A stretch of DNA of 64,000 nucleotides from Ignavibacteriota bacterium. GTDB taxonomy: Bacteria; Bacteroidota; Ignavibacteria; UBA10030; SZUA-254. Where the stretch lies: contig JACREZ010000038.1 in assembly GCA_016212665.1 (NCBI GenBank), forward strand, positions 28,649 through 92,648. Direction: 5' to 3'. A program made the position numbers and the translations under genes. Below, piece after piece: positions 51,700-62,836 of this stretch (position 1 is its first letter; each line of letters opens with the position of its first letter). Under the pieces are notes generated by a model. That model worked only from the letters and a program-made list of their open reading frames with translations. It had not been told where the DNA came from and searched no databases.

Positions 51700-54600
51700 C
51701 TATTCTGACGCACGACTAAAAACATAATTGTGCCGTTTTACAATATTCTTATCTTTATCCCGCACAAGAATTAACCTTCCTAAGTTATCATACTCAAAAT
51801 ACGTCGTTATGTTGTTTTGGTCAGTTATCGAGGTCATTTTCCATGTAAGCGGATCATATGTGTACGTTGTCATAGATGCATCCAACGGGCGAAAACGGAC
51901 ATCGTCAATATATCCCTGTTCAAAATTTAAATCTGGGTCTGAGGGAAACTCACATGATATGTGTAAATAACCATCCGAGGGAAGCGTTTCCATTTCTTGT
52001 GGAGTAATATGAAAACTAAAATATTTCCAACTGTTGCTTGGATCAAAATTGACAGTTTTGTTAATCCCGGATATCAAGGTACCAGTGCCGTCATAACCTA
52101 ATATTTTAGCCCGTAACATGTCACCCTTGAACCATCCTTCTACAACGTAAGGTTTCATTTTATCAAACCCTTCACCGCTATAAAAACGTTTGTATAAATA
52201 TATATCGGAAAGAAGTAATAAACTTTTTTTTCCTGTATGATTTTCCGGTGACACCGTTACTCCAGATACTTCCGATGTATTCCAACCATTATATGTTAAG
52301 TCTTCAAATCCTGTGTGTCCCCATTCACCATTCTTTGCATTAGCTATTATCGCGATTGGCAATGCCCCTTCATGTCCATAAAGAACTGACGTGTAGTTAC
52401 CATCACTCCCTTTTTCTTCTGTAGGATGACTATACTTGTCATATTCAGTGATATTTGATGTCATTTTCCATGGGAAACTTGCATCTACAACAGGATAATC
52501 CTCTCCAGTATATGTGTAGAATAAACTTGGAAATTCGACATAAGTATAATCTCGATTATACATGTATGTGTCATTCATCCTCCACACACCATCAGACGAT
52601 ACACCATCATGACTCCATTCTTTAGACCACGTAGTTACCGTAGCACCAGAAAGAAATTGATTGTGGGAATTTGAATAGAGCAAGTCTAAGAATGGTGTAG
52701 TTATACCCACAGGTAACACATATTTTTTTGTCCCGGCAACTTGTGAAAGCATATTCTTATTTAGCATGTCGTTATAGTAACGATATGCTGGCGCAGTTTC
52801 TGTAACTTGCTTTAAGTCTTTTGAATCTTTGCTTTCTGTTATTAACACAGAACCGGTAAGTTCATCAAACCCAATATTTGTTACCGTTGAAACAACTTGA
52901 TCAGAAGTCACATAATCATCCGGATAGTAGAAATATGAAGTGGATGTAGTAGAGGCAACGTAAATATTCTCTACTTGATGCTCAACAACTTTTAAGTTTC
53001 CATCTAACTCCGTTTGATATTTCTGTTGTGTTTTACCCAACGGTATCGTAGGAGGAGTCGTTACATTGGAGTGCGTTGCGTAGTCTAACGAACCATTACT
53101 TAAGAGAACTCCTCTTGTTGCCGTTTTTAGGTCAGAACTAAAACAATATTCTATCTCACTCTTTGTTAATGGATAAAAATCATTATCACTCGTGCCGCTG
53201 GTTCCCGGTTTCATTCCATAGACTGTGATAGATTTTAATCTCCCTTGCATACCGGTTTTATCATTAATCTTCACCTGATTGTTTGAGTTTACAATAACAC
53301 TTGTTATACTCGAATTATCCGAGACAAAAGGATAATCATCAGATGTAAAAAACTCATGAACCGTTTTGCCATTCGACACAGTCCCTGACACGCTACCTTC
53401 TTCATAAACTTCTACTTTATCGTAGCCAACAGTAGGAGGAGGTCCAAGAATATTTAATTTGTGATTCACAAGAACTTCATCATGGGTATACCTATGTGAT
53501 CCGGGTACTCGTGAAGTAAAAAAACCTATTCGGTTTATCCATGGTAATGCTGTAAATGCTATGGATGGCATGACATTGAGATACCCTTTTCCATACTTAT
53601 ATACCGTCTTTTTAATATTTGAGCCATTACTTATAGATATTGATTGCACGCGATGCCCCCCACCAAACATGAAATTGGGAGAGATCGCGAAAAGATATGA
53701 AATTGGTGATGGCTGAAAATCATACTTTTCTTGTGTGTATGGATCTATCTGGTTTGTAGCATTGTAAATTCTATCCGATGCGTCACACATAAAAGGCAAT
53801 GTCTCGCTTATAAAATCAACTATCCAAGTATCACTATCATAAGTATTAACCTCAGATATTCTAACAGGGTTTTGTTTTCCTACCTGTGAATAAGTGCCTA
53901 CGCCCTCATAATAAGACACTGCTGCAGGCATAACCCCACCATATTCATTAAAAATTGATTGTAACACAGAAGGGTGCCTACCTCCACACGGAGTACCGTC
54001 ATTAATAAGAATATGGCCATAATTATTTCCATTGGGCTGGGAATATTCATCCCATTTTTGATAAAACATTGGAGTAAATAATGCTAGTTTATTTTCTGTA
54101 TCGCCTCCTATTTTATCTATGTAATCCGACTCATAATTAATTGTAATTGTTCCCCCGAGTGGAGTAGTAATTGTAGAGAGCGCCCAGGCACCTGCGTCTC
54201 TATCCGCTATTGTTTTCTTGAAACTATTGAAATGATTATACTCCGAACCTTCGCTTGTATAACCATTCCATACATCCCATGTATGTTGCCCATACCCCGG
54301 ATTGTATCCATAGCTAAATTCTGTCGGCGGTAAACCTACTTCGCCATCTTTTCCATATTTTGTAATAGAGTTCAGTGTTAGCTTGCCTAAACCTCCTTCT
54401 TCACGGCGGGGACGTCCCACTTGTAAACCATAAGAATATTCAAATCCTATTTTTTCAATGATGCTTTTAGAAGTAGTTTGGGTATAATCCGTCATATATG
54501 AACCATCCGATTTCAGTACCTTTTTTCGTATCATGATGCTATCGAGTTTCTTTGATGACGGAGGGGGGTCTCCCGAAACGAGTGATATTCCGATAGTTTT

Positions 54601-56829
54601 TATTACCCCGCCCCACTGGCCTTCAATTCCACATCCTTCAAAGTAATCGGGTCCCGAAATGCCATCCGGCAAACCTGAAACCGAAAAAGTATATTGATCA
54701 TCATCTGGTATTGCATCCGGCTGTGAAGCAATATCAACAATTGCCTCTTCTGTAAAATTAGTCTTGGGAACAAACGCACATACAGGAGAAGGTTCATATC
54801 GTATATAGTTGTTATAAAATGCATGCACTTTAATAGTACTTGAACTCCCCAGAACGCTTTTATCAAAAGGCACTGTCACTAAAAGATTTGGATGATTTCC
54901 GGACCACGAGCCACCCGGTATGTAAATTCTATTAAAATCAACTATTGTTTGGTCATCGTCTAACCTTGAGTTCACATCAAACTCCGCAATATGCGTAGCA
55001 GTTTCAATGCTTTGCAAATAGAAAACATCCCGAACACCTTCATTGAGGGTTTTTGTATTTTTGTAAACTGCGTCCGGCATCAATTCCAGGTCATTTTGAG
55101 TTCCCTGATATTTTTTAAAAGGTTTGCGCCACGTTGCAAATCCATAGAATTTGTAACGAAGCTTGACCCAGAACCCCCAGTCATCTGAACTATAACCAGG
55201 AACACCTCTATCTACATAGTCAGGTCCTTTCACTCCGGTTAATAACCATGATGATGCATACGGAGAGGTCATTTTATTTTCGACACTGGTTTTTTGAGAC
55301 GTACCCAGATTTTTTACACTATATGTATGTGAACTATGTGTAAAAACAGGTTGATAAAATTCATATACCTTCCCGTCTTCTGAAGTTATTTCAAATCCAA
55401 TGAGTAAACCGGTTTTTAGATCAATAGCTGGTTTGATAAGCCGACTCCCCCTATTTATAGAAGAAAAGTTATCTCCGTAAGTTTGTGTCAAAGAAGCAAA
55501 CGCCCCCCCTTGTTCTCCAAGAAAACGAAATTTAATATGAGTTCCTATATTTTCCTGTCCAGTGATTGGAACATACTTTCCTGTGCCTTGTTGCACGGTT
55601 TCATTTTCGTCATAAAGTTTATACCCGTATTCAACAAAGGGTTTAAACATTCCTGCCAATCCCTGTGCTGAAACTTGATACTGGTCTTCCCCAGAAAAAA
55701 TACTATTACCCGTTCCATCGGTAATTAGACTTCTATCCATTCTTGGACTTGTGAAATTGTTAGGAGCAGAGGAAGATGTTACAGCGTAACTTACATTTTC
55801 ATTATACGTGACAGCTTTTTCAATAACATTACTACTCCCCATCCCCCATATACTGGTCAATGTATTTCCGGTGTAACCCATTTGATGGAGCATACCAATT
55901 GCTTCCTCAGAATGGGTTTCATCTAACCACCACTCCCACTCATAATATCCCAATGAAAATGATAAGCCTGCGATAGGGGTAGGAATAGTTACTCCCCAAC
56001 TACTTTGCGTGGATTGCCCTTTGCCGTCTGTTTTCGCTTGGCTTTGAAATCCAACCCCTGCAAAAGAACCTGTTGGACTACCTTTTGAAGAAAAACTTAC
56101 ACCAACTAAGGAGAATGATGTTGTTCCGCCACCCCATGCTGTTGAATAAGATAAGCCCGCCCGCCCGCCATATACAGGCTTTTCCCCCAATCCAAAATCA
56201 GCCGATGCACCTATTGAAGCGCCAATACCACTTGTATGTCCCATAGAAGCACCCAGCCCGACACTAACGCCGCTTCCTGATACACCGGAATACACAGTAA
56301 GATTGAAGCCTATACCTAAACCGCCATTTCCAACAGGCAACATGCCGCTAATGATGTCATAACTAAGGTTCATACCCCTATATCCAAGATTCGAATCAAA
56401 ATTAAGATTCATCCCTACGGGACCATAATTTACACCCAATGAAAGTCCATATCCTCGTTGTTTATGAGCATAGAACCGGGATTCAATTTGTCCTCCCCAA
56501 AAGTCGTCAGGATAACCATTCATGAATCTATTAATTGACCCAGGGTTTAAGTCCCAACCAAGTCCTACCCATGTTGCATCAGTGTTTGGACCTATGCCAG
56601 CATGATAGAAGATGTTTATTGGCCAATTCCCTTCCGGACCTGGTATCTCTAGCAATGGTATGTTATAAGTAAAGTTTCCGGTATAGAGATCTACTAAGTC
56701 AGTCGCATCTACCGGTTCAAATCTTGCCGCCTCCGGCAAAACCGGATTATTTCCAGCAAACACTACCCTACCGTTCATCAACAAAACAATTGAAAGAATT
56801 ACAACACGAAGAAAAATCTTAGTTATCAT
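51700..56829 (-). CDS. Giant Rhs-associated surface/shell protein
   Basis: 1709 residues, ATG preceded by AGGAG, signal peptide about [25 protein letters not shown]. The N-terminal part starts as in SpvB/TcB-like secreted proteins ([59 protein letters not shown]), then a glycine-rich stretch ([32 protein letters not shown], 165-260), a long beta-rich body, and at the C terminus YD-repeat sequence ([37 protein letters not shown]). It ends where an Rhs repeat would continue in the next gene 90 nt downstream, so the two probably form one split Rhs system, a two-gene arrangement seen in Bacteroidota. Confidence 0.85.
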   Translation of the reverse strand: MITKIFLRVVILSIVLLMNGRVVFAGNNPVLPEAARFEPVDATDLVDLYTGNFTYNIPLLEIPGPEGNWPINIFYHAGIGPNTDATWVGLGWDLNPGSINRFMNGYPDDFWGGQIESRFYAHKQRGYGLSLGVNYGPVGMNLNFDSNLGYRGMNLSYDIISGMLPVGNGGLGIGFNLTVYSGVSGSGVSVGLGASMGHTSGIGASIGASADFGLGEKPVYGGRAGLSYSTAWGGGTTSFSLVGVSFSSKGSPTGSFAGVGFQSQAKTDGKGQSTQSSWGVTIPTPIAGLSFSLGYYEWEWWLDETHSEEAIGMLHQMGYTGNTLTSIWGMGSSNVIEKAVTYNENVSYAVTSSSAPNNFTSPRMDRSLITDGTGNSIFSGEDQYQVSAQGLAGMFKPFVEYGYKLYDENETVQQGTGKYVPITGQENIGTHIKFRFLGEQGGAFASLTQTYGDNFSSINRGSRLIKPAIDLKTGLLIGFEITSEDGKVYEFYQPVFTHSSHTYSVKNLGTSQKTSVENKMTSPYASSWLLTGVKGPDYVDRGVPGYSSDDWGFWVKLRYKFYGFATWRKPFKKYQGTQNDLELMPDAVYKNTKTLNEGVRDVFYLQSIETATHIAEFDVNSRLDDDQTIVDFNRIYIPGGSWSGNHPNLLVTVPFDKSVLGSSSTIKVHAFYNNYIRYEPSPVCAFVPKTNFTEEAIVDIASQPDAIPDDDQYTFSVSGLPDGISGPDYFEGCGIEGQWGGVIKTIGISLVSGDPPPSSKKLDSIMIRKKVLKSDGSYMTDYTQTTSKSIIEKIGFEYSYGLQVGRPRREEGGLGKLTLNSITKYGKDGEVGLPPTEFSYGYNPGYGQHTWDVWNGYTSEGSEYNHFNSFKKTIADRDAGAWALSTITTPLGGTITINYESDYIDKIGGDTENKLALFTPMFYQKWDEYSQPNGNNYGHILINDGTPCGGRHPSVLQSIFNEYGGVMPAAVSYYEGVGTYSQVGKQNPVRISEVNTYDSDTWIVDFISETLPFMCDASDRIYNATNQIDPYTQEKYDFQPSPISYLFAISPNFMFGGGHRVQSISISNGSNIKKTVYKYGKGYLNVMPSIAFTALPWINRIGFFTSRVPGSHRYTHDEVLVNHKLNILGPPPTVGYDKVEVYEEGSVSGTVSNGKTVHEFFTSDDYPFVSDNSSITSVIVNSNNQVKINDKTGMQGRLKSITVYGMKPGTSGTSDNDFYPLTKSEIEYCFSSDLKTATRGVLLSNGSLDYATHSNVTTPPTIPLGKTQQKYQTELDGNLKVVEHQVENIYVASTTSTSYFYYPDDYVTSDQVVSTVTNIGFDELTGSVLITESKDSKDLKQVTETAPAYRYYNDMLNKNMLSQVAGTKKYVLPVGITTPFLDLLYSNSHNQFLSGATVTTWSKEWSHDGVSSDGVWRMNDTYMYNRDYTYVEFPSLFYTYTGEDYPVVDASFPWKMTSNITEYDKYSHPTEEKGSDGNYTSVLYGHEGALPIAIIANAKNGEWGHTGFEDLTYNGWNTSEVSGVTVSPENHTGKKSLLLLSDIYLYKRFYSGEGFDKMKPYVVEGWFKGDMLRAKILGYDGTGTLISGINKTVNFDPSNSWKYFSFHITPQEMETLPSDGYLHISCEFPSDPDLNFEQGYIDDVRFRPLDASMTTYTYDPLTWKMTSITDQNNITTYFEYDNLGRLILVRDKDKNIVKRHNYVFSRASE

Positions 56830-56874
56830 TAGAATCTCCTAAATTTTTTTTTCATTTTTCTGAAGCAACACGGG

Positions 56875-57570
56875 TTATCCCCTTACCGCTAAGGTCATTT
56901 CCGGCAGGGGGAGTGTAAATTGCACATTCAATGAGCCGGTGTTACATCCAAATTCTTCAATGTGAAAGTTCAACCATTCGTGAGTTTTGCTTAAGACGTC
57001 CCGCTCGTTGAACGTGCGTGGAAAGAGAAGCAAATATTCTCTCTCCTTGGTCATCCCGTATGTTCGCTCCATATTGTACAGCGAAAGCGGCACTTCATCT
57101 CCCGACGGCGTTTCGATATATATATATTCCTGCATCGAGAATAACAGTTTGTTCAGCCATGCGCTGTAATGTTGAAAACCTGCTTTCATGCTTTCATACT
57201 CGATGTCCCGCTTTCCATCTTCATACCCGATGGTGAGCACAAAGTACAACGAGTTATCATACATAGCCCGCTGGTTACTCACCTCGGATTCGAGTTGGAA
57301 CAGTTGTTTTCTTTTCTCCTCGTTGTCCATCACGCTCATCACGAGTTTCTTCTTTTGCTCTTCATGCTCTCTGTACTTTCTGAGCATCATTGCATCGGTC
57401 GGAAGATACTGCACCGTTACTTTGACTCCATTTTGTACTACCGATTGACGAAAAGGCGAATCATCCGCTTTGACGTACTTCTCATACTCGTCAATACTTT
57501 CAAAGCGTTTTTCACACCCTGTCATCAACAAAAGGATAGCGAACAAGAATACTATAAATCGGGTTACCAT
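56875..57570 (-). CDS. Lipoprotein of unknown function in the Rhs locus
   Basis: 231 residues. Lipobox at the N terminus (FLFAILLLMTGC, Cys19), so it is predicted to be lipidated. The body is mixed helical/beta (RKYREHEEQKKKLVMSVMDNEEKRKQLFQLESEV; YFVLTIGYEDGKRDIEYESMKAGF). No family recognised. It sits between the OmpH-like gene (26-nt gap) and the shell-like gene (45-nt gap), so it is co-transcribed with the toxin genes. Confidence 0.7.
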   Translation of the reverse strand: MVTRFIVFLFAILLLMTGCEKRFESIDEYEKYVKADDSPFRQSVVQNGVKVTVQYLPTDAMMLRKYREHEEQKKKLVMSVMDNEEKRKQLFQLESEVSNQRAMYDNSLYFVLTIGYEDGKRDIEYESMKAGFQHYSAWLNKLLFSMQEYIYIETPSGDEVPLSLYNMERTYGMTKEREYLLLFPRTFNERDVLSKTHEWLNFHIEEFGCNTGSLNVQFTLPLPEMTLAVRG

Positions 57571-57596
57571 AAGAATCCGAACTGCCTTATCTTTTG

Positions 57597-58172
57597 TTAA
57601 TTCTTGGATGCAACAGTCGTTGCGCCTGTTGTATAGTCAAGAAACTTCTGCGTCAGGTCAACGCCATCCTGAGCAAATAAGATATTTCCGCCACTCATCG
57701 TTCCTAAAATAATATCGTAGCCTTCATGCTTTCCATAATCCGCTATCTTCAGGTTCAGGTCATTATACACCGGCTGAAACAACTCGGCTTCGGTTTTTGC
57801 AGCCTTTTCGGAAATCGCCCGGTTATATTGCGCATACTCTGCTTGCTTCTTCTTCATGGTCTCCTGCTTCTGAGCAAGGACATCCTGTTTCCACTTCGCG
57901 GCATTTTGCACTAAATCCTGATTAAGCTGGGTAAGCTCCGTTTCCAATGTTTGTAAATTCTTTTTCCACTCCTCAGTTTTTTTGTTGAGTTCTTCACGAG
58001 CTTTGAGGGCTGCCGGGTATTTTTCCATGAGAGAAGCGGTGTTGATATAACCGACCTTTGTTGTTTTTCGAAATTCCATAGTTGTCATCACTGCCGTATA
58101 TGCTACAAGTGCAACGACCAGGAGAATTCCAACTTTGTAATTAAACAGCGATTTGAATTGAATTTTTTGCAT
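57597..58172 (-). CDS. OmpH/Skp-family periplasmic protein
   Basis: 191 residues: one N-terminal membrane-anchor-like segment (YKVGILLVVALVAYTAVMTT), then the OmpH fold (KVGYINTASLMEKYPAALKAREEL, long coiled coil with many K/E/Q, final IADYGKHEGYDIILGTMSGGNILFAQDGVDLTQKFLDY). Skp/OmpH proteins hold unfolded outer-membrane or secreted proteins. Placement in an Rhs locus rather than next to bamA is unusual and suggests a dedicated chaperone. The uncleaved-looking N-terminal segment is also unusual for Skp. Confidence 0.85.
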   Translation of the reverse strand: MQKIQFKSLFNYKVGILLVVALVAYTAVMTTMEFRKTTKVGYINTASLMEKYPAALKAREELNKKTEEWKKNLQTLETELTQLNQDLVQNAAKWKQDVLAQKQETMKKKQAEYAQYNRAISEKAAKTEAELFQPVYNDLNLKIADYGKHEGYDIILGTMSGGNILFAQDGVDLTQKFLDYTTGATTVASKN

Positions 58173-58210
58173 GACCTTTTCCTTTAATTTTATTTGTTAA
58201 TAATAGAATC

Positions 58211-60400
58211 TTACTTTTGGTTATCAAGTCCATTGACACGTTTTTGTAATTCCGAATTTTCCTTTTCCAACTTGGTCAACTTTTTCTCCTGGTTAATAAC
58301 ATAGAGAGTTAGCTCTTCGATTTTCTTGAGAAGCTTTACTTGCATCTCACCCAAGTTGAGACCATTCTTTTTCACGTCTTCTGCTGTCGGGATCTCCGGC
58401 AAATGCTTTTGTTCTTTAATGTGTTGTTCCAGTTCGTTCAGAGGAAGGATTTTGTAATCTTCATCAAAGACGTAATCAGGAAAAGCAGTACCTGCTATTG
58501 TAACGTTCACCTCTCGAGCACCAATAGTGCCCTCTACAGCGAGTTTAGTTGTTGTAGCTGGGGTTGTTCCAATACCAATATTGCCATTCCAACCGATTGA
58601 AAAAACGCTAGTGTACCCACCATAGTTTTCAGCTTTTTGAAAAATGAGCCCGTTTGAGTTGTCGTGAAAAATATGCCATTCGCGAGTGCCGGTTATTCCT
58701 CTCCCATCCTCATTATGGAACTTGTCTTCGAGTATTATCTCGCTACTTAGATAATTGCATGAAGTAGGATTACTGTTGCAGTCAAAATTATTTGCGCCAC
58801 CTGAGATGAGTAGAACAGCACGTCCGCCGGTATTAGTACCATTTTTTACAGCAAAACCTTGGAACCACTTAGAATTATTATTCTCGATTTGAAGTTTGGC
58901 TGTTGGATTCGTTGTTCCTATACCGACATTACCTTCCACTAATAGTCCATTAGTCGGTGCTACATTAGTGCCACTATAAGCGCTTCCAATTGCTAACGCT
59001 CCCTCTATATCGAGTTTATTCTTGGGTACATCAGTCCCTATTCCTAAATTCCCTGATGATGTTAATGTCATCCGATTACCAGAGGGCGAGTCGTCACTGT
59101 ACCAGTACAAATTATTACCCCCAGCATAAAACGACCACATTTTTGAACCTGATTTTAAGTTTAATTCTGCCTCCTCAGTTGCTGCTTCTATCAACATTCG
59201 TGTATTTGTTTCTCCATAAACGTGGAGCTTCTGTGTTGGACTTGTTGACCCAATACCAACATAGCCTGCATTTTCAAACATTACAGAATTACCTACTGAG
59301 TTTATTCCTGTAAATTTTGCTAAGTAGTTGGTCGTACCATTCAAACTTCCACTTCCTCCTGTTGGTGCCTGCCATGTGCCATTACCACTTGCATCGGATG
59401 TAAGTACATAACCGGCAGAAGGAGAAGAGCTTAGATTAAATCCTGTCATCTTCACTGTTCCCGCCACGTCAAGTTTCTGTGTTGGATTTATGGTACCTAT
59501 TCCTACATTTCCTCCAAAATATGCAGCATAGTTTCCGCCCGTGCCCGATCCAGATAATACATACAAACCATAACTATTTGATCCTGAATTAGCCGCTCCT
59601 CCTCCTTGAACGTAAACACCATAGGAAGCTGGTGACATTCCCGTGTTGATAACTTGCCCTCCTGTCACTTTTAATGCATAAGTCTGTACATTTGAAGATG
59701 TATTACTATTTGTCACACTTAAAACTGCGTTGGGTGAGGTAATATTTGACGTAACTGTTAAAGTTGATAAAGGATTTACTGTCCCTATACCAATATTGCC
59801 GTCACTTGTTATTCTCATCCTTTCTAAACCGTTATTAGTTCCCGCATCATTCTTAGTAAAAAATCGCAGGTGTCCTCCTTTATTTGTTGACGTCCCATTT
59901 GTTAAAGCCTGGATATAAGCAAGGCGTTTATACGTCGTATTATGGTAATTGATAAAATCAATTTGCCCGTTTCCATAATTGGTACTCGATGTATTTCTTG
60001 CGATCTCGAAAATCGGATCATTGGATGAGGCATCAAGTGTTAAAAATCTTGAGGAAGATAAACCATCCAAATTATACCCAGGGCTTGAAGTTCCTATTCC
60101 TGTATTTCCCTCCACTATCAATCCATTACTAGGTGCAACAATAGTTCCTGAGTACGTAGATCCAATTGCGACTCCCCCCTCCACATCGATTATATTCTGT
60201 GGATTTGTCGTACCGAATCCAACCTTTCCATTAATATCAAAAATTGATGAATTACCTATAAAATATGGAGTTGTACTCGATGTAAATTTAGGCACATAGT
60301 TGCTGTTCCCTCCAAGGGTGTAAACAGGTGGCTGTCCATAAGTAGTATTTTGTATAAGAAGTAAGAATAAAGTAATTGAACAGTATAAACTATATTTCAT
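58211..60400 (-). CDS. Tail-fibre-like repeat protein with C-terminal coiled coil
   Basis: 729 residues, ATG preceded by AGGAG, signal peptide MKYSLYCSITLFLLLIQNTTYG. Multiple copies of a 20-40-residue unit with GIGTxNPxxKLxV (VGFGTTNPQNIIDVEG, IGIGTVNPLSTLTV, VGIGTINPTQKLDVAG, LGIGTDVPKNKLDIEG), typical of secreted fibre and phage tail-like proteins of Bacteroidota. Near the C terminus is ILPLNELEQHIKEQKHLPEIPTAEDVKKNGLNLGEMQVKLLKKIEELTLYVI, the common end of such fibres, followed by a K/E-rich coiled coil. It leads the Rhs operon. Likely a trimeric surface fibre. Confidence 0.8.
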   Translation of the reverse strand: MKYSLYCSITLFLLLIQNTTYGQPPVYTLGGNSNYVPKFTSSTTPYFIGNSSIFDINGKVGFGTTNPQNIIDVEGGVAIGSTYSGTIVAPSNGLIVEGNTGIGTSSPGYNLDGLSSSRFLTLDASSNDPIFEIARNTSSTNYGNGQIDFINYHNTTYKRLAYIQALTNGTSTNKGGHLRFFTKNDAGTNNGLERMRITSDGNIGIGTVNPLSTLTVTSNITSPNAVLSVTNSNTSSNVQTYALKVTGGQVINTGMSPASYGVYVQGGGAANSGSNSYGLYVLSGSGTGGNYAAYFGGNVGIGTINPTQKLDVAGTVKMTGFNLSSSPSAGYVLTSDASGNGTWQAPTGGSGSLNGTTNYLAKFTGINSVGNSVMFENAGYVGIGSTSPTQKLHVYGETNTRMLIEAATEEAELNLKSGSKMWSFYAGGNNLYWYSDDSPSGNRMTLTSSGNLGIGTDVPKNKLDIEGALAIGSAYSGTNVAPTNGLLVEGNVGIGTTNPTAKLQIENNNSKWFQGFAVKNGTNTGGRAVLLISGGANNFDCNSNPTSCNYLSSEIILEDKFHNEDGRGITGTREWHIFHDNSNGLIFQKAENYGGYTSVFSIGWNGNIGIGTTPATTTKLAVEGTIGAREVNVTIAGTAFPDYVFDEDYKILPLNELEQHIKEQKHLPEIPTAEDVKKNGLNLGEMQVKLLKKIEELTLYVINQEKKLTKLEKENSELQKRVNGLDNQK

Positions 60401-60530
60401 AAAATTCTCCTAACTTGTAATAATAAATGTTGTTTAATATTAAATCCCCTACCATAAAATAATTTTCATTTTGGTGTTAATTATTTGAAGAATTTATCTC
60501 CAAAACATTGATGCTACCCGTTATTTAAAT

Positions 60531-60545
60531 TGCAATGCAGTGCCT
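60531..60545 (-). promoter_or_regulatory. Weak sigma-54-like (-24/-12) site upstream of the fibre gene
   Basis: On the minus strand GGCAC, then TGCA, then TTGCA: both half-elements of the -24/-12 consensus (TGGCAC...TTGC) are present, but the spacing between GG and GC is 9 nt rather than 10. It is 130 nt upstream of the fibre start and near a sigma-54 activator gene. Suggestive only. Confidence 0.2.
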
Positions 60546-60638
60546 TTATTTTTGAATTCTATACTATTGATTAACCGCTTCGTTCTTTTCCTGCAATACA
60601 TTATTTTTTACAGATATTTGTAAGGATGCTTTTTTTGT

Positions 60639-60866
60639 CTACCGTTGTTTATTGTAAAAGTATATCTTTCGTTCATTTCCTAAATCTTTTTCCACAAGCA
60701 AACCTTCTTTGCACAATTCTTGAATGGTTTCAGTAATTTGCTCTTTCCTCATCTCAACCATTTCTTGTGTAATCCACCACTCCGCAATCCCTTCCAGCGT
60801 ATCTCCTGCATCGGGATGCTTGAGCAAGTAACCGAGTATAGCTTTCGTAATTTCATCATTCGTCAT
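60639..60866 (-). CDS. Small winged-helix-like protein
   Basis: 75 residues from the ATG at 60866 (MTNDEITKAILGYLLKHPDAGDTLEGIAEWW), with AGAAAG upstream; starts further upstream at 60911 or 61070 would add a cysteine-rich, repeat-like stretch. ITETIQELCKEGLLVEKDLGNERKIYFYN matches the recognition-helix-plus-wing end of a wHTH. DTLEGIAEWW is a segment I associate with small regulators encoded beside sigma-54 activators. It follows the activator gene (209-nt gap) on the same strand. Confidence 0.65.
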   Translation of the reverse strand: MTNDEITKAILGYLLKHPDAGDTLEGIAEWWITQEMVEMRKEQITETIQELCKEGLLVEKDLGNERKIYFYNKQR

Positions 60867-61052
60867 CCAAAAACTTTCTGAGATTTTCGAATGACTATTT
60901 GCAAGCATAATGCCAGCTATACGATGTTGAAAATCAATGAAACTGCATGTAAAAGGAAGGCAAGAAGAATTGGGATGAAGGAGGTGCGACAAGAATCCCG
61001 CACCTAAAATATAAATACTCGGTAAGTGATTGCAGCAAAATGAGTTTGAAGT

Positions 61053-61067
61053 GCGGGAAATCTCCCG
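61053..61067. repeat. GCGGGA-TCCCGC hairpin after the sigma-54 activator gene
   Basis: A 6-bp perfect GC-rich stem with a 3-nt loop, 8 nt past the activator stop. No T-run follows, so it is not a canonical terminator. A related word (TCCCGCACC) recurs at about 60994. Confidence 0.35.
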
Positions 61068-61074
61068 CATCCAA

Positions 61075-62481
61075 TCAATATGATGCCGCAGTATGAAGGT
61101 TGTATTTTTTTATCAGCCGTTGAAGTGAACGCCTGTCAATGTGCGCCTGTTCTGCAGCGCGACTGACATTCCATTTGTTCGCAGCCAAAATTTCAGAGAG
61201 AAATCGTTTTTCAAATTCGTGAATCACAATCTCTCGTGCATCCTGAAATGTTCTCTGACCTACAGGAGTAGTTCCATCACCGGGTAAAACTACGTCCTCC
61301 GCTTTGATGAGGCTTGATTCAATCAATACTACAAGTCTCTCAATCAGGTTTTTCATTTCGCGCACATTCCCGGGCCATGAATAGGAGGTGAGTTTGTTCA
61401 TGGCATCGGCAGAGAAACACATTTCGCCCTTCTCATACTGATGAGAAAACTTATCAAGAAAATGGTTGGCAAGCAGAAATATATCGCCTGTGCGCTCACG
61501 CAACGGCGGTAAATGAATGTTCAGAACATTGATACGGTAATATAAATCTTCCCGAAATCGTTTTTCTTGTATTTCGGTCAGGAGGTCAACATTGGTTGCG
61601 GTGATAATATGTACATTTTCCTGCACGTACTTCGATGACCCTAAGGGTTTATAAAGTCCGTCTTCTAAAAAGCGGAGGAGTTTCACTTGTGAGGAGAAGT
61701 TTAGCGTGTTGATTTCATCAAGGAATAATGTTCCACCCCGCGCTTCGTGAATTAATCCTTCTTGTTTATGTAACGCGCCCGTGTAGGCTCCTTTTTCATG
61801 TCCGAAGAGTTCATTTTCAAACAGTTGTTCCGGCAGAACACCACAGTTAACCGGAATAAACGGTTGCGATGAACGACTTCCCAAGTAATGCAACGCACGG
61901 GCGACCATTTCTTTCCCCGTACCTGTTTCCCCCATGATTAATGATGGAGAATCGGTCTTACTGATAATTGGAATTTTTTTTATTGCGTTGAGGAATTGGG
62001 ATGAAGCGCCGATAAATTGCCCCAAACCGAATTTGAGGATTAATTCCTTTTTGATAACATCAGATTCAGGAACATTCGTCACGTTGAGAAGCCGCTGAAA
62101 TTTCTTCTTAATTTCTTCTCCTCGCGCCGGGACAAGGAGAAAATCATCAATGCTTGTATCAACAAGTTTGTGAAGAATGTCTTTGTTTTGATTTCTAATT
62201 GCAGCAAGAATATGAACGTTTGTGTTTTTCTCCCTGATTGAATTTACAATAGAATTCCATTTCTCGGAAACTGTTGGGAGTACTAACAAAACAGAACGAC
62301 ACTCTTTTGAAAGCGTAGCATAAGAATTATCAAAGGAGTGAACGTGAAATGTAATGTCCATTTCCTTTTTGAATTGATTCAAGACATGTAATGAATCATC
62401 ATCATTGCCAGCAAATGCTACAACGAAATTTGAATATTGTGTTTGTGAAGCCTTATCTTGGAGAATATAATTCCCGGACAT
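61075..62481 (-). CDS. Sigma-54-dependent activator with degenerate receiver domain
   Basis: 468 residues, ATG preceded by a perfect AAGGAGGAG. The first 130 residues have the receiver outline (FVVAFAGNDDDSLHVLNQF, VLLVLPTVSEKW) but lack the acidic pair and a recognisable phospho-acceptor Asp, so it may be constitutive or bind another ligand. AAA+ domain: GETGTGKE, GAYTGA, TLFLDEINTLNFS, REDLYYRINVLN. Fis-type HTH at the C terminus (NVSRAAEQAHIDRRSLQRLI). It could control the adjacent Rhs operon or other sigma-54 genes; target is not shown by the sequence. Confidence 0.92.
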   Translation of the reverse strand: MSGNYILQDKASQTQYSNFVVAFAGNDDDSLHVLNQFKKEMDITFHVHSFDNSYATLSKECRSVLLVLPTVSEKWNSIVNSIREKNTNVHILAAIRNQNKDILHKLVDTSIDDFLLVPARGEEIKKKFQRLLNVTNVPESDVIKKELILKFGLGQFIGASSQFLNAIKKIPIISKTDSPSLIMGETGTGKEMVARALHYLGSRSSQPFIPVNCGVLPEQLFENELFGHEKGAYTGALHKQEGLIHEARGGTLFLDEINTLNFSSQVKLLRFLEDGLYKPLGSSKYVQENVHIITATNVDLLTEIQEKRFREDLYYRINVLNIHLPPLRERTGDIFLLANHFLDKFSHQYEKGEMCFSADAMNKLTSYSWPGNVREMKNLIERLVVLIESSLIKAEDVVLPGDGTTPVGQRTFQDAREIVIHEFEKRFLSEILAANKWNVSRAAEQAHIDRRSLQRLIKKYNLHTAASY

Positions 62482-62836
62482 ATCTCCTCCTTAGATACAT
62501 GGTATCACTTAAATAAATGTACATACTTACATGCAATAGTTTGTAAATGCCAAATTATTTTTTTTGATTCACAGCAATGTGCATCATAGTTGATTTCTTT
62601 GAGTTCATTTTCATAAAATTATTTTTCTCCGTTTGACAAACCCTATTTCTGATAGGAACTACAAGATAGATTCATTTGATTGGTTTACCATCTCCGGGTA
62701 CCCATCATGAAAACAAATTGCCCCTCAAAGAACCTTCTGGAAAATACGAAACGAAAAAAAGATTTGTTAGAGGGAAAACACGGATTTTGGATTGCGAAAA
62801 ACGAAAAACCGGGGTAGAGTAATCCCGAACTCTCAG
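62482..62836. other. A/T-rich intergenic region
   Basis: 355 bp between the two regulators. It contains the ribosome binding site of the activator gene at its left end. I see no RNA gene, no hairpin with a T-run and no coding region; TTTGACAAACCC near 62633 is an isolated -35-like word on the plus strand without a -10. Confidence 0.4.

Noticed and set aside
61053..61067. Terminator after the sigma-54 activator
   Set aside because: The stem is only 6 bp and no T-run follows; kept only as a low-confidence repeat.
60639..61070. Longer 143-residue version of the wHTH protein
   Set aside because: The extra 68 N-terminal residues lack a domain, are Cys/Ser-rich and overlap the hairpin region; the internal ATG with AGAAAG is better.
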